Assembly: GCA_027485645.1 (NCBI GenBank) | Contig: JAIXQR010000001.1 | Span: forward strand, 62,001-126,000 | Direction of reading: 5' to 3' | From: a bacterium | GTDB taxonomy: Bacteria; Armatimonadota; Fimbriimonadia; Fimbriimonadales; Fimbriimonadaceae | DNA length: 64,000 nt | Position numbers and translations under genes: made by a program | Notes under the pieces: model-generated | Seen by the model: only the letters and a program-made list of their open reading frames with translations | What the model was told of the DNA's origin: nothing | Database searches by the model: none | Part shown: positions 25,892-33,102 of the stretch, piece by piece | Position numbering within the stretch: the first letter of the stretch is position 1 | Layout of the letters: each line of letters begins with the position of its first letter

Positions 25892-27688
25892 TCAGTGTGA
25901 GATCGTACGTTCATCAGCCGTGGATCCTGGGAATGCAGCGCGAATGCGTTCGATCCGTTCCGTATAAGAAGGCTTCGGCTTGTTTACTCCTGCGTCCAAG
26001 CCGACTTGGAGTGCCTTGTCCATCCTTTCCAATGCCGAAACGGCCGATTCAGGGTTTCCCGTTGCTTGGACGACGCGAAGATCGGTTGCGAAGGTTGCCT
26101 CAATACTTGTTCGTTTGAATTTTGCAGAAGATATGAAAATTCCAACGATCGGAATGAGAAACGCTAGATACACGTTTCGGGATGTCAGCAAAACTGAGGA
26201 TGGGAGCGCGAAGATGGCAAATGGCGCCGCAAATAGTAAGAAGAAAAAAGGGTTAGAGAGCGGATTCTTTGGTCTGAACCACGATTTATGCAAGAAATAA
26301 TAGAGCAATTGATCTTCGTTCCACAGTCGAAGTGTACCTTCTGCAATTTGTAACGCCTGACCTTTGATTGAGCAAGACTGGTCAAGAGCATTAGATTCAA
26401 GTATGGTTACGGTCTTTACAGGTTTTGTTAGATGATGATTCAAATTTGAAATTACAAACTCGGCTTTTGCCCGCAAATTCTCGATGTCATCGGCTTGAGA
26501 TTCAGCTAGTTTAGTTTGTTTTAGGTTTACACTAAAAGATGATAGGATAATGATTAACATGGATGCTGGCAGTTTCCATGCATCAAGTGGGTCCCGTTTA
26601 CCAGTTGGGAGATAGAGGATACAGACTCCCAATATGATTAAGCAAAACATTGGTAAAAATTGCTGCAGGACCTGTTGTGGATTCGGTTGGTTTACTTTAG
26701 TCTTGCTCAACGTTGAAAGTTGGACCAATCGTGATTCTGCTTCGGTGAGAGCAGAGAGTGAAGCTTCAGTCCTCTTCGTAAGCACCGCAAACAAGACTGG
26801 CACAATGAGTAATGCAAACCCAAAATATAGGCCGATGTTCAAGAACGGAGCATCAAACCAAAGGTAGGTAATCGGATCGAAACTGCGAAACGCGACTGCC
26901 GGAACGAATAGCAGGGAATGTAACACGGTTGGCCCAATAGTGCCTCCGAGGACTAGCTGACGATACACTCTGCGGCGCTGCTCCAGGGATCGGGATTCGT
27001 CCTGAGCAAATCTCACCGCAAAGGCATAACATGCTCCAGTTGCAACGAACGGAAACAGTAGTACGCTCACAAAGTAGATCAGCAGCCAAGGTTCGAGTTT
27101 TTGCTGTATGACCAAGTCCTTCGGCTGAGACCATTTCGACAGATCCCAGAAGCCGTAAATTCTCTTAGAAAGATAACCTGGCGGCGGCAACTCTGCAGGC
27201 CACTTGAGGTTGCCATTGATTACGAGACCCAGATTGGTCTTTGTTTCTAACTTTATTTCCGTGATGATCGATGCGAGGGGAAGCTTGAGGTTTGTGGAGG
27301 TCTTGCCAAAGCCTGTTTCAGAAACAGAAAAAAGAGCGGCGGCACAATCGTTCTCTTGGGAGTAAAGAACGGGCCCCGACAGCCCGTGTCTCTCCTTCCA
27401 CTCATTCAGAATGCGTGCGTAGGCTTTTGCATCAGACGTGACCGGTCCGACGGCAAGAAGCTTGTAAGAAGCGCCTTCAGCATAAACGTAGACCACGGCC
27501 TGCCCCTTTGGAATCTCGGGATCTGGCCAGCCAAAATTGTCATGAAACTGATCGAGAATCCGATGCTCGGTTCTCAGAACCAGCCACCTTGGAGAATCCT
27601 GAATCTGCGCGCAACAGTTAGCAGCAATACCGCACCACAAAAGGGCACAAAGCAGCCAACGTGAAATGCGACCGATCGCAAGGCTCAT
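25892..27688 (-). CDS. membrane protein with degenerate M48 peptidase domain, copy 3
   Basis: The 598-residue protein matches copy 1 closely in its N-terminal domain (TEHRILDQFHDNFGWPDPE, then PKGQAVVYVYAEG) and in the tail (ATGNPESAVSALERM, PSYTERIERIRAAFPG). The metal-motif position is QLLYYFLHKSWF (460-471), so Glu is K468 and the second His is F471, with H467 kept; the third ligand is T532 in TFATD. Middle residues 320-430 are unlike the other copies, and the gene is visibly more AT-rich than its surroundings. It is the first gene of the triplet to be transcribed; 29 bases separate it from copy 2. Confidence 0.8.
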   Translation of the reverse strand: MSLAIGRISRWLLCALLWCGIAANCCAQIQDSPRWLVLRTEHRILDQFHDNFGWPDPEIPKGQAVVYVYAEGASYKLLAVGPVTSDAKAYARILNEWKERHGLSGPVLYSQENDCAAALFSVSETGFGKTSTNLKLPLASIITEIKLETKTNLGLVINGNLKWPAELPPPGYLSKRIYGFWDLSKWSQPKDLVIQQKLEPWLLIYFVSVLLFPFVATGACYAFAVRFAQDESRSLEQRRRVYRQLVLGGTIGPTVLHSLLFVPAVAFRSFDPITYLWFDAPFLNIGLYFGFALLIVPVLFAVLTKRTEASLSALTEAESRLVQLSTLSKTKVNQPNPQQVLQQFLPMFCLIILGVCILYLPTGKRDPLDAWKLPASMLIIILSSFSVNLKQTKLAESQADDIENLRAKAEFVISNLNHHLTKPVKTVTILESNALDQSCSIKGQALQIAEGTLRLWNEDQLLYYFLHKSWFRPKNPLSNPFFFLLFAAPFAIFALPSSVLLTSRNVYLAFLIPIVGIFISSAKFKRTSIEATFATDLRVVQATGNPESAVSALERMDKALQVGLDAGVNKPKPSYTERIERIRAAFPGSTADERTISH

Positions 27689-27741
27689 CGAGCGACAGAA
27701 TACTGCGTCAAGCTAGCGGAATGCCGTAATTGTTATGTCCC

Positions 27742-29055
27742 TTAACTTTTCGCAGGAACCGAGAATGACATCACGTTGTAGGCCACCCGGAAACCGGCTC
27801 GCTCGGCGTTTCTTTGGCTGATGCTGCCAGGTTCGGTGCCGATAATGGCAAGTCTTGCGCCGTGTCGCATTGCCACTTGTACCCGTCGGTCTAACAGTGC
27901 GCCATGGAAGCCCTGACCACGAAATTCCTCTCGGGTTGCCGAGCCAGCAAGGTACGCGATGTCATCGCGAATGATTACGCCGGCAGCGGCGGCGGTGCTT
28001 CCTCGGGTCGATAGCAGGTAACGATGCATTCCGGGAAGCTCGGTCATGTAGCGATTTAAGTTTGCCAGCGCCGAATTCAAGCTCGGGTCCTCAAAGCCAG
28101 ACTGTAGGAGCTGCGCCCACTCGTGAACGCGGTCTTCGCCGACTTCCTCAATGCTGACTTCCGGTAACAATCGGGCTCCGGTGATGTTGAGGTGAGGTAG
28201 TGGCAGAAAGAGCACGGTCTCCCAACCGTTCAGCTGCGCGCCGATTTGTTGAAGCCGATCGACCGCGCCTGGCTCGGCAAACGGGGTCACGATTGCTTCC
28301 CACCCGGTGCTGCGCTCAGCAAAAAACGAGGAGATCTGGTCGATGTCCTCGGCAGTAAACCGCCCATGGGCCTGGGTGATCGGGCAACCCACGCCGGCAA
28401 ACACGGCATAACCGTGACCTAGGTCCAGAAAATGGTCGGGGCCAAAGAGGGCTGCGCCTTGGCGTCCGATCAGGGCCAGAAACCGTTCCAAACGAACAAA
28501 CAGGTCCTCATCCGCAAAGATAGTGTTCGCTCGCTTTTGGCTCTGGAGTAGCTGCGTGACTTGTGCGTCGGAGTTTCCTGCTCGGCCAATCTGGGTTCGG
28601 GTCGCCCGAATGACCTTCCACTCGTACGATTCGCCATTATCATCCAACTGCTCCGCCTCAATGAACGGCCATTCCACCTTTCGAACGGCGTATTGGTATT
28701 CCGTGCTGGGGTCTGGTTCTTCGTCCTCGCCGGTTTCGGCCTCGCTGGGAAAACTGATGGTGATTGCCCGATCGCCTTCCGCTGCCTGCTGGAGCTTTTC
28801 TTCCTGACTCTGAAGAAGGCTCGAAGTATCCAAGCCGCCTAGCAGGGGAGCGTTGACTAGGTGCTGCAAACGGACAAGGTACGGCGAGCGAAGGGTGACT
28901 TCATGAATGTCCGAAATGTCGTAGGTCTCATCCTCGACTTCGCTCTGCATCCCGTTCGCATCGATCTCCTTGATCGTCACTTCGTCTAGCCCGACGCTGG
29001 TGACGTATCCGCAAAGGATCGCGCCGTCGTCTGGCCACGGACGGTATTCGATCAA
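27742..29055 (-). CDS. two-domain protein with C-terminal GNAT acetyltransferase
   Basis: The 437-residue frame starts at TTG. The last 130 or so residues are a GNAT N-acetyltransferase: AAAAGVIIRDDIAYLAGSAT, then the acetyl-CoA loop EEFRGQGFHGALLDRRV and the AERAGFRVAYNV tail. The first 130 residues form a small beta domain (DDGAILCGYVTSVGLDEVTI) and a Glu-rich stretch; the middle 200 residues resemble a second, degenerate GNAT-like fold. The substrate is unknown. The frame is open further upstream to a CTG at 29103 that overlaps the serS stop as CTGA and would add 16 plausible residues. Confidence 0.82.
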   Translation of the reverse strand: MIEYRPWPDDGAILCGYVTSVGLDEVTIKEIDANGMQSEVEDETYDISDIHEVTLRSPYLVRLQHLVNAPLLGGLDTSSLLQSQEEKLQQAAEGDRAITISFPSEAETGEDEEPDPSTEYQYAVRKVEWPFIEAEQLDDNGESYEWKVIRATRTQIGRAGNSDAQVTQLLQSQKRANTIFADEDLFVRLERFLALIGRQGAALFGPDHFLDLGHGYAVFAGVGCPITQAHGRFTAEDIDQISSFFAERSTGWEAIVTPFAEPGAVDRLQQIGAQLNGWETVLFLPLPHLNITGARLLPEVSIEEVGEDRVHEWAQLLQSGFEDPSLNSALANLNRYMTELPGMHRYLLSTRGSTAAAAGVIIRDDIAYLAGSATREEFRGQGFHGALLDRRVQVAMRHGARLAIIGTEPGSISQRNAERAGFRVAYNVMSFSVPAKS

Positions 29056-29099
29056 GTCGCCCGAGTCACACGCCGCTTCTAGCGCGTAGCGAATCAGGT

Positions 29100-30392
29100 T
29101 CAGCTCGGATCTTGGGTCTTCGATATCAACTCCGTTCCCATATACGGAATGAGCACTTCTGGCACTCGTACCGATCCATCTTCTTGCTGATACGACTCCA
29201 GGATGGTCGCGTAGACGCGCGGCATGCCTAGGGCACTTCCGTTAAGGATGTGGACAAACTCCGGTTTTGCACCCGGCTCTGGTCGGTAGCGGATGTTCGC
29301 GCGGCGGCTTTGGTAGGCCTCAAAGTTGCTGCAAGACGAAACTTCCAGCCACTTCTCCATCACCGGCGACCAGGTTTCGAGGTCGTACTGCTTGCTGCCT
29401 TTCGGACCGATGTCGCCCGTGCAAATCTCGATCACGCGATAGGGAAGGCCAAGCGCCTTCAGAACGTCTTCCGCGTTCTGGGTCATGTTCTCCAACTCTT
29501 GGTAGCTCGTCTCCGGCGTGGTGAACTTGACCATCTCGATCTTATCGAACTGGTGGAGGCGCTGCAGACCACGGGTGTCCTTTCCGGCCGCGCCAGCTTC
29601 TCGGCGGAAACAAGCGGAGTATCCGGCGAGGTTGATCGGAAGCTCCTTCACGTCCAGAATCTCGTCCCGGTAAAGGTTGGTGATCGGGACTTCTGCGGTC
29701 GGAATCAAGTAGAGATCGTCTGTAGACTTGTACAAATCTTCTTCAAATTTCGGCAACTGCCCGGTCCCGATGAGGCTCGCTCGGTTGACCAAGTACGGTG
29801 GATAGATCTCCTGATAGCCGTTGTTTTCAGTTTGGAAGTTGATCAGGAAGCTGATGAGTGCGCGCTGGAGTCGAGCACCGAGGCCCACGTAGACCGGGAA
29901 ACCGGAGCCGCTGATCTTCGCGCCGCGCGGGAAGTCCACGATGCCGAGATTCTCAGCGAGCTCCCAGTGCGGCTTGGGCGCGAATGTAAAGGTAGGAATG
30001 TCGCCCCAAGTTCGTCGGGTGACGTTTTCGGTTTCGTTGGCACCGTCCGGCACGGAGTCGTGCGGGAGGTTTGGCATGTCGAGCTCGATCGCTCGCAGTT
30101 GCTCTTCTGCCTTTCGGGCTTCCGCCTCAAGTTGCGCAATCGCTTCCTTCAGCTCTTTCGTTTCCGCCTTGGCGATCTCGGCTTCATCCTTTTTGCCTTG
30201 GGCCATCAGCTGGCCGATGGACTTGCTGATCTGGTTTGCGGCGGCTTGCTTGGCTTCAAGCTCCAGTACGGTTTTGCGCCATTCCGCATCTGCCGATAGG
30301 AACGCGTCTACGATTGCGGCGTCAATTCCTTTGCGGAGGATGCCCTTTCGGACAAGGTCAGTCTGTTTTCGAATGAGGTCGCGATCCAACAT
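29100..30392 (-). CDS. serS: seryl-tRNA synthetase
   Basis: The 430-residue protein has the N-terminal tRNA-binding coiled coil (about 30-110, AKAETKELKEAIAQLEAEAR) and the class II core with motif 2 in ACFRREAGAAGKDTRGLQR and motif 3 near the C-terminus (NGSALGMPRVYATILES). TAEVPITNLYRDEIL is the serine-binding loop. Length and order are standard for the bacterial enzyme. It charges tRNA-Ser, including the GCT tRNA at 13256-13343. The downstream GNAT gene is likely co-transcribed. Confidence 0.97.
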   Translation of the reverse strand: MLDRDLIRKQTDLVRKGILRKGIDAAIVDAFLSADAEWRKTVLELEAKQAAANQISKSIGQLMAQGKKDEAEIAKAETKELKEAIAQLEAEARKAEEQLRAIELDMPNLPHDSVPDGANETENVTRRTWGDIPTFTFAPKPHWELAENLGIVDFPRGAKISGSGFPVYVGLGARLQRALISFLINFQTENNGYQEIYPPYLVNRASLIGTGQLPKFEEDLYKSTDDLYLIPTAEVPITNLYRDEILDVKELPINLAGYSACFRREAGAAGKDTRGLQRLHQFDKIEMVKFTTPETSYQELENMTQNAEDVLKALGLPYRVIEICTGDIGPKGSKQYDLETWSPVMEKWLEVSSCSNFEAYQSRRANIRYRPEPGAKPEFVHILNGSALGMPRVYATILESYQQEDGSVRVPEVLIPYMGTELISKTQDPS

Positions 30393-30415
30393 GGCGGCAG
30401 GACTATTGTAGACGG

Positions 30416-30435
30416 GACCTTTGGTCTAAAAGGTC
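30416..30435. repeat. 7-bp inverted repeat upstream of serS
   Basis: GACCTTT (30416-30422) and AAAGGTC (30429-30435) pair across a six-base loop. The element is 24 bases upstream of the serS start on the minus strand and could be a leader hairpin or an operator. There is no T-box-like sequence. Confidence 0.35.
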
Positions 30436-30490
30436 TTAGGCCCACGGAAAGCATTGCGCGATCTTGACCGATGTGCCATACTCCGTATTG

Positions 30491-30504
30491 GTGACACCTG
30501 TCAC
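30491..30504. promoter_or_regulatory. palindrome GTGACA-CC-TGTCAC between serS and the porin gene
   Basis: The 14-base element is a perfect six-base inverted repeat with a two-base centre, about 145 bases before the porin ATG and 100 bases before serS. Its size and symmetry fit a dimeric repressor or activator site. The regulator is unknown. Confidence 0.35.
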
Positions 30505-30588
30505 TGCTCGGCGACTTATCAGAAGTTGGCAAGCGTTTTCGGTTCGATCTGGACTTCGTAGGCAACATGGAAATTGCGAAGAAAGGGT

Positions 30589-30617
30589 TTGGCAGAAAAA
30601 GCGAACTGACAAATGAT
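30589..30617 (+). promoter_or_regulatory. possible porin promoter
   Basis: TTGGCA (30589-30594), 17 bases and AATGAT (30612-30617) precede the porin ATG by 31 bases. The -35 is a 5/6 match and the -10 a 4/6 match to the sigma-70 consensus. A start here would trim the leader hairpin described at 30620-30640, so only one of the two can be fully right. Confidence 0.35.
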
Positions 30618-30619
30618 CG

Positions 30620-30640
30620 GTCTCCAAGCGTTCCGGAGAC
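30620..30640 (+). promoter_or_regulatory. leader hairpin containing the porin ribosome-binding site
   Basis: GTCTCC (30620-30625) pairs perfectly with GGAGAC (30635-30640) across a nine-base loop. The second arm contains the Shine-Dalgarno GGAG, eight bases before the actual spacer and ATG at 30649. In the RNA the ribosome site could therefore be masked, which would allow translational control of an abundant envelope protein. The stem is short and its stability is uncertain. Confidence 0.4.
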
Positions 30641-30648
30641 AAAAAATC

Positions 30649-32589
30649 ATGAAGCGAACCCTTAAGTTGGCTCTCTCGGCCGTCCTCGGCGCAGCGCTGG
30701 TTACCCCAGCCCTCGCACAGGACAACTTCCCAGACGTTCCAGACAATCACTGGGCATACGAAGCCCTTCTTCGATTGAAGAGCAACGGCCTTTTGGTCGG
30801 TTACCCAGACGGCCTTTTCCGCGGCGCTCGACCAGCATCGCGATACGAAATGGCAGTTGCGATCCACGCAACCTACGTCAACCTCAAGAACATCACCGAC
30901 GGCCTGCAGAAGCAGATCGACGAGCTGAAAGGACAGGTTGGCGGAAACACCGGCAGCGGTGACACCCAGAACCTCAAGACTGCTCTCGAGAACCTCCAGA
31001 GTGAAGTCGGTGGCATGAAGAAGTGGGGCGATGATGTCGCTGCCCTTCGCCGCTTGACCGACACGTTCCAGAAGGAACTCCAGGACTTGAACGTCGACGT
31101 CGAAAAGATGAAGACGGACCTCAAGGACCTTCAGGACCGAGTCACGGTTCTCGAAAAGGTTAAGCCAGCTATCTCGATCAGCGGCGACGCTAACCTCTGG
31201 GTTGGCACCGGCGCAGGCATCGAAGGTAACGGCGGCCTGAACAAGGACGGCCGATACGTTGGTGCTCAGACCACCGGCGGCGTCGTTCGAGAAACCTCCT
31301 TCTTCCAGGATCTCGCTATCCTTCACGAAGGCGCGTTCAAGTTCAGCACCACCAACGAAATGGGACCTAAGTTCAACGCAACTTTGGTCGCAGGCAACAT
31401 GCTCGGCGGAAACGCTCAGCGAGGCGCCTTCTTCAACCAGGGTCTTCCAGCTCAGGGAACCTACTACTTCGAACAGGCTGGCCAGGATGTTTACTTCCAG
31501 GACTTCAGCGTCAAGTTCGATTCCGCAGTTGCAGGCCTCGGCTTCAACGCAGAAATCGGTCGAGTTGGCTACAAGATCAGCCCAATGATCCTTCAGCGAC
31601 CAGACTTCACGTCTTACTTCGCTAACGATCGATGGGACAACGGCAAGTACCTCTTCGACGGTGGTATCGCTACCCTCGGACTTGGTAAGGCCAAGGTTGA
31701 CATCTTCGGCGGTCGAAACAACCGACGATTCAGCACCAACGGTGTTGAAATCAACCCTTACCTCTTCGGTAGCACCCAGAACCCGCTCAACTTCTCGCCA
31801 GACCGATCGGCTGGTGTGAACGCTAGCCTCGCTCTCGGAAACGTCGGCAACATCAACGTTGCTTACCTCATCTTCGATGCGAACAACCCAGCGCCAATCA
31901 ACGCAACCAACTTCAACCGAGTTCAGGTTATCGGTGCAGACGCAACCTTCAAGGTTGGCCCAGTCAGCCTGGCTGGCGGCGCCGCTCAGACCGAGCTTAA
32001 GCGAAACGAGAAGTCTCGACTCAACGACGACAACGGCTCCTTCTACGTGAAGGGAAGCATTGGCGGAGACCGATACGGTGTTACCCTCGGTTACAAGCAG
32101 GTCGAGAACAACTACTTCGCTCCTGGAGACTGGGGACGACTTGGTATCGTTCGAAACCCGACCAACATCGAAGGATTCTTCGGTAACGGTCACCTCAACA
32201 TCAGCGATTCGCTCACCCTCCGCGGTGGTGCGATGATCCTCGAAGGCGCAAAGACCTTCGCAGGCGCTCCAGTTGGCTCCTTCGGAACCAACACCGACAT
32301 CACCCGATTCGACCTCGGACTGGACTACAAGCTCAGCTCGAACTTCTCGGTTATGCTCGGCTTCGAACAGACTGAGTTCGAGAACGTTGTCGGCGTCGCA
32401 GGCAAGCCAAAATACCGCTGGTACAACGTTGGCTTCGGCTACGGCCTCGGTGACAACGCGATGCTCAAGATCGGATACGAAATCTCCGACCACGTCAACG
32501 ACTATCAGACCCTTGGCTTTGGTTCCACCAGCCCAACCGGTCGATACCAGGGTGGATTCTTCACCACCCAGCTTTCGGTCAAGTTCTAA
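30649..32589 (+). CDS. SLH-domain outer-membrane porin
   Basis: The 646-residue protein has a signal peptide (KRTLKLALSAVLGAALVTPA, then LAQ), one SLH domain (about 25-80, FPDVPDNHWAYEALLRLK and SRYEMAVAIHATY), a coiled coil (about 85-170, LQKQIDELKGQVGG and following heptads) and a C-terminal beta barrel ending in SVKF with the terminal Phe usual for outer-membrane barrels. Such proteins tether the outer membrane to pyruvylated wall polymer, matching csaB at 2703. GGAGA precedes the ATG at 30649; the frame is open to 30613 but that start lacks a signal peptide. Arginine is CGA in about 23 of 28 cases, and a strong terminator follows: it is probably very highly expressed. Confidence 0.93.
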   Translation: MKRTLKLALSAVLGAALVTPALAQDNFPDVPDNHWAYEALLRLKSNGLLVGYPDGLFRGARPASRYEMAVAIHATYVNLKNITDGLQKQIDELKGQVGGNTGSGDTQNLKTALENLQSEVGGMKKWGDDVAALRRLTDTFQKELQDLNVDVEKMKTDLKDLQDRVTVLEKVKPAISISGDANLWVGTGAGIEGNGGLNKDGRYVGAQTTGGVVRETSFFQDLAILHEGAFKFSTTNEMGPKFNATLVAGNMLGGNAQRGAFFNQGLPAQGTYYFEQAGQDVYFQDFSVKFDSAVAGLGFNAEIGRVGYKISPMILQRPDFTSYFANDRWDNGKYLFDGGIATLGLGKAKVDIFGGRNNRRFSTNGVEINPYLFGSTQNPLNFSPDRSAGVNASLALGNVGNINVAYLIFDANNPAPINATNFNRVQVIGADATFKVGPVSLAGGAAQTELKRNEKSRLNDDNGSFYVKGSIGGDRYGVTLGYKQVENNYFAPGDWGRLGIVRNPTNIEGFFGNGHLNISDSLTLRGGAMILEGAKTFAGAPVGSFGTNTDITRFDLGLDYKLSSNFSVMLGFEQTEFENVVGVAGKPKYRWYNVGFGYGLGDNAMLKIGYEISDHVNDYQTLGFGSTSPTGRYQGGFFTTQLSVKF

Positions 32590-32606
32590 GAACTAACCTT
32601 AAGCGA

Positions 32607-32636
32607 GCCGCCCACCGAAAGGTGGGCGGCTTTTTT
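32607..32636 (+). terminator. rho-independent terminator of the porin gene
   Basis: GCCGCCCACC (32607-32616) and GGTGGGCGGC (32621-32630) pair perfectly around the tetraloop GAAA, followed by TTTTTT. It lies 18 bases after the porin stop, so the porin gene is monocistronic. Confidence 0.95.
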
Positions 32637-32676
32637 GTTTGTAACGGTCGGTACCTTGGGTACGTTCGAATCTGTA

Positions 32677-33099
32677 ATGAAGAGAATTCACATTGCCCTT
32701 TCTTCGGTTGCCGTTCTCGCTTCGGTTGCCACCGCCGCACCGCAGCTGAAAGCCGTACTAAAGGTCGTTGGCGTTGGCGCGGCGATCAAGCAGTTTGGGC
32801 CAGACATCAACAAGTCTCTCAACAAGCTCGTGAAGCACACTGACACCGAAAAGCAGTTCACCAAGGTGGTGCCGATCCTCAGCGGTGGCGTTTCCTCGCG
32901 ACAGGCGATTGGTGCCGCGCAGGTTATGGGACCGAAAGCCGCGGTTGAAAAGGTTGGCTCAGTCGTGCAGCTCGACCAAGATATTCTTGGCCGAGAAGTA
33001 AAGATCCGCGCCATGATCCCGATTGAGGGCACGGATGTTACGCGGCTCAATCGGGTCGAAGGCGTGGGCGTCAGCGGAACCGTTGACTTGAAACTCTAA
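32677..33099 (+). CDS. small secreted hypothetical protein
   Basis: The 140-residue protein has a signal peptide (KRIHIALSSVAVLASVATAA) when started at the ATG at 32677; the frame is open to 32635 but that would bury the signal. The mature part is basic at first, then has VVPILSGGVSSRQAIGAAQVMGP and a beta-like end (EVKIRAMIPIEGTDVTRLN). I do not recognise a domain. It follows the porin terminator, so it needs its own promoter, and is convergent with aroF (stops 4 bases apart). Confidence 0.7.
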   Translation: MKRIHIALSSVAVLASVATAAPQLKAVLKVVGVGAAIKQFGPDINKSLNKLVKHTDTEKQFTKVVPILSGGVSSRQAIGAAQVMGPKAAVEKVGSVVQLDQDILGREVKIRAMIPIEGTDVTRLNRVEGVGVSGTVDLKL

Positions 33100-33102
33100 G
33101 CG

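Noticed and set aside
29250-30299. 349-codon plus-strand open frame
   Set aside because: It is antisense to serS, whose motifs are complete.
30436-32493. 685-codon minus-strand open frame opposite the porin
   Set aside because: It arises from the codon bias of the porin: CTC/CTT leucines and CGA arginines leave no stop codons on the other strand. The peptide is Ser/Val/Glu-rich without motifs, while the plus strand has SLH, coiled-coil and barrel features.
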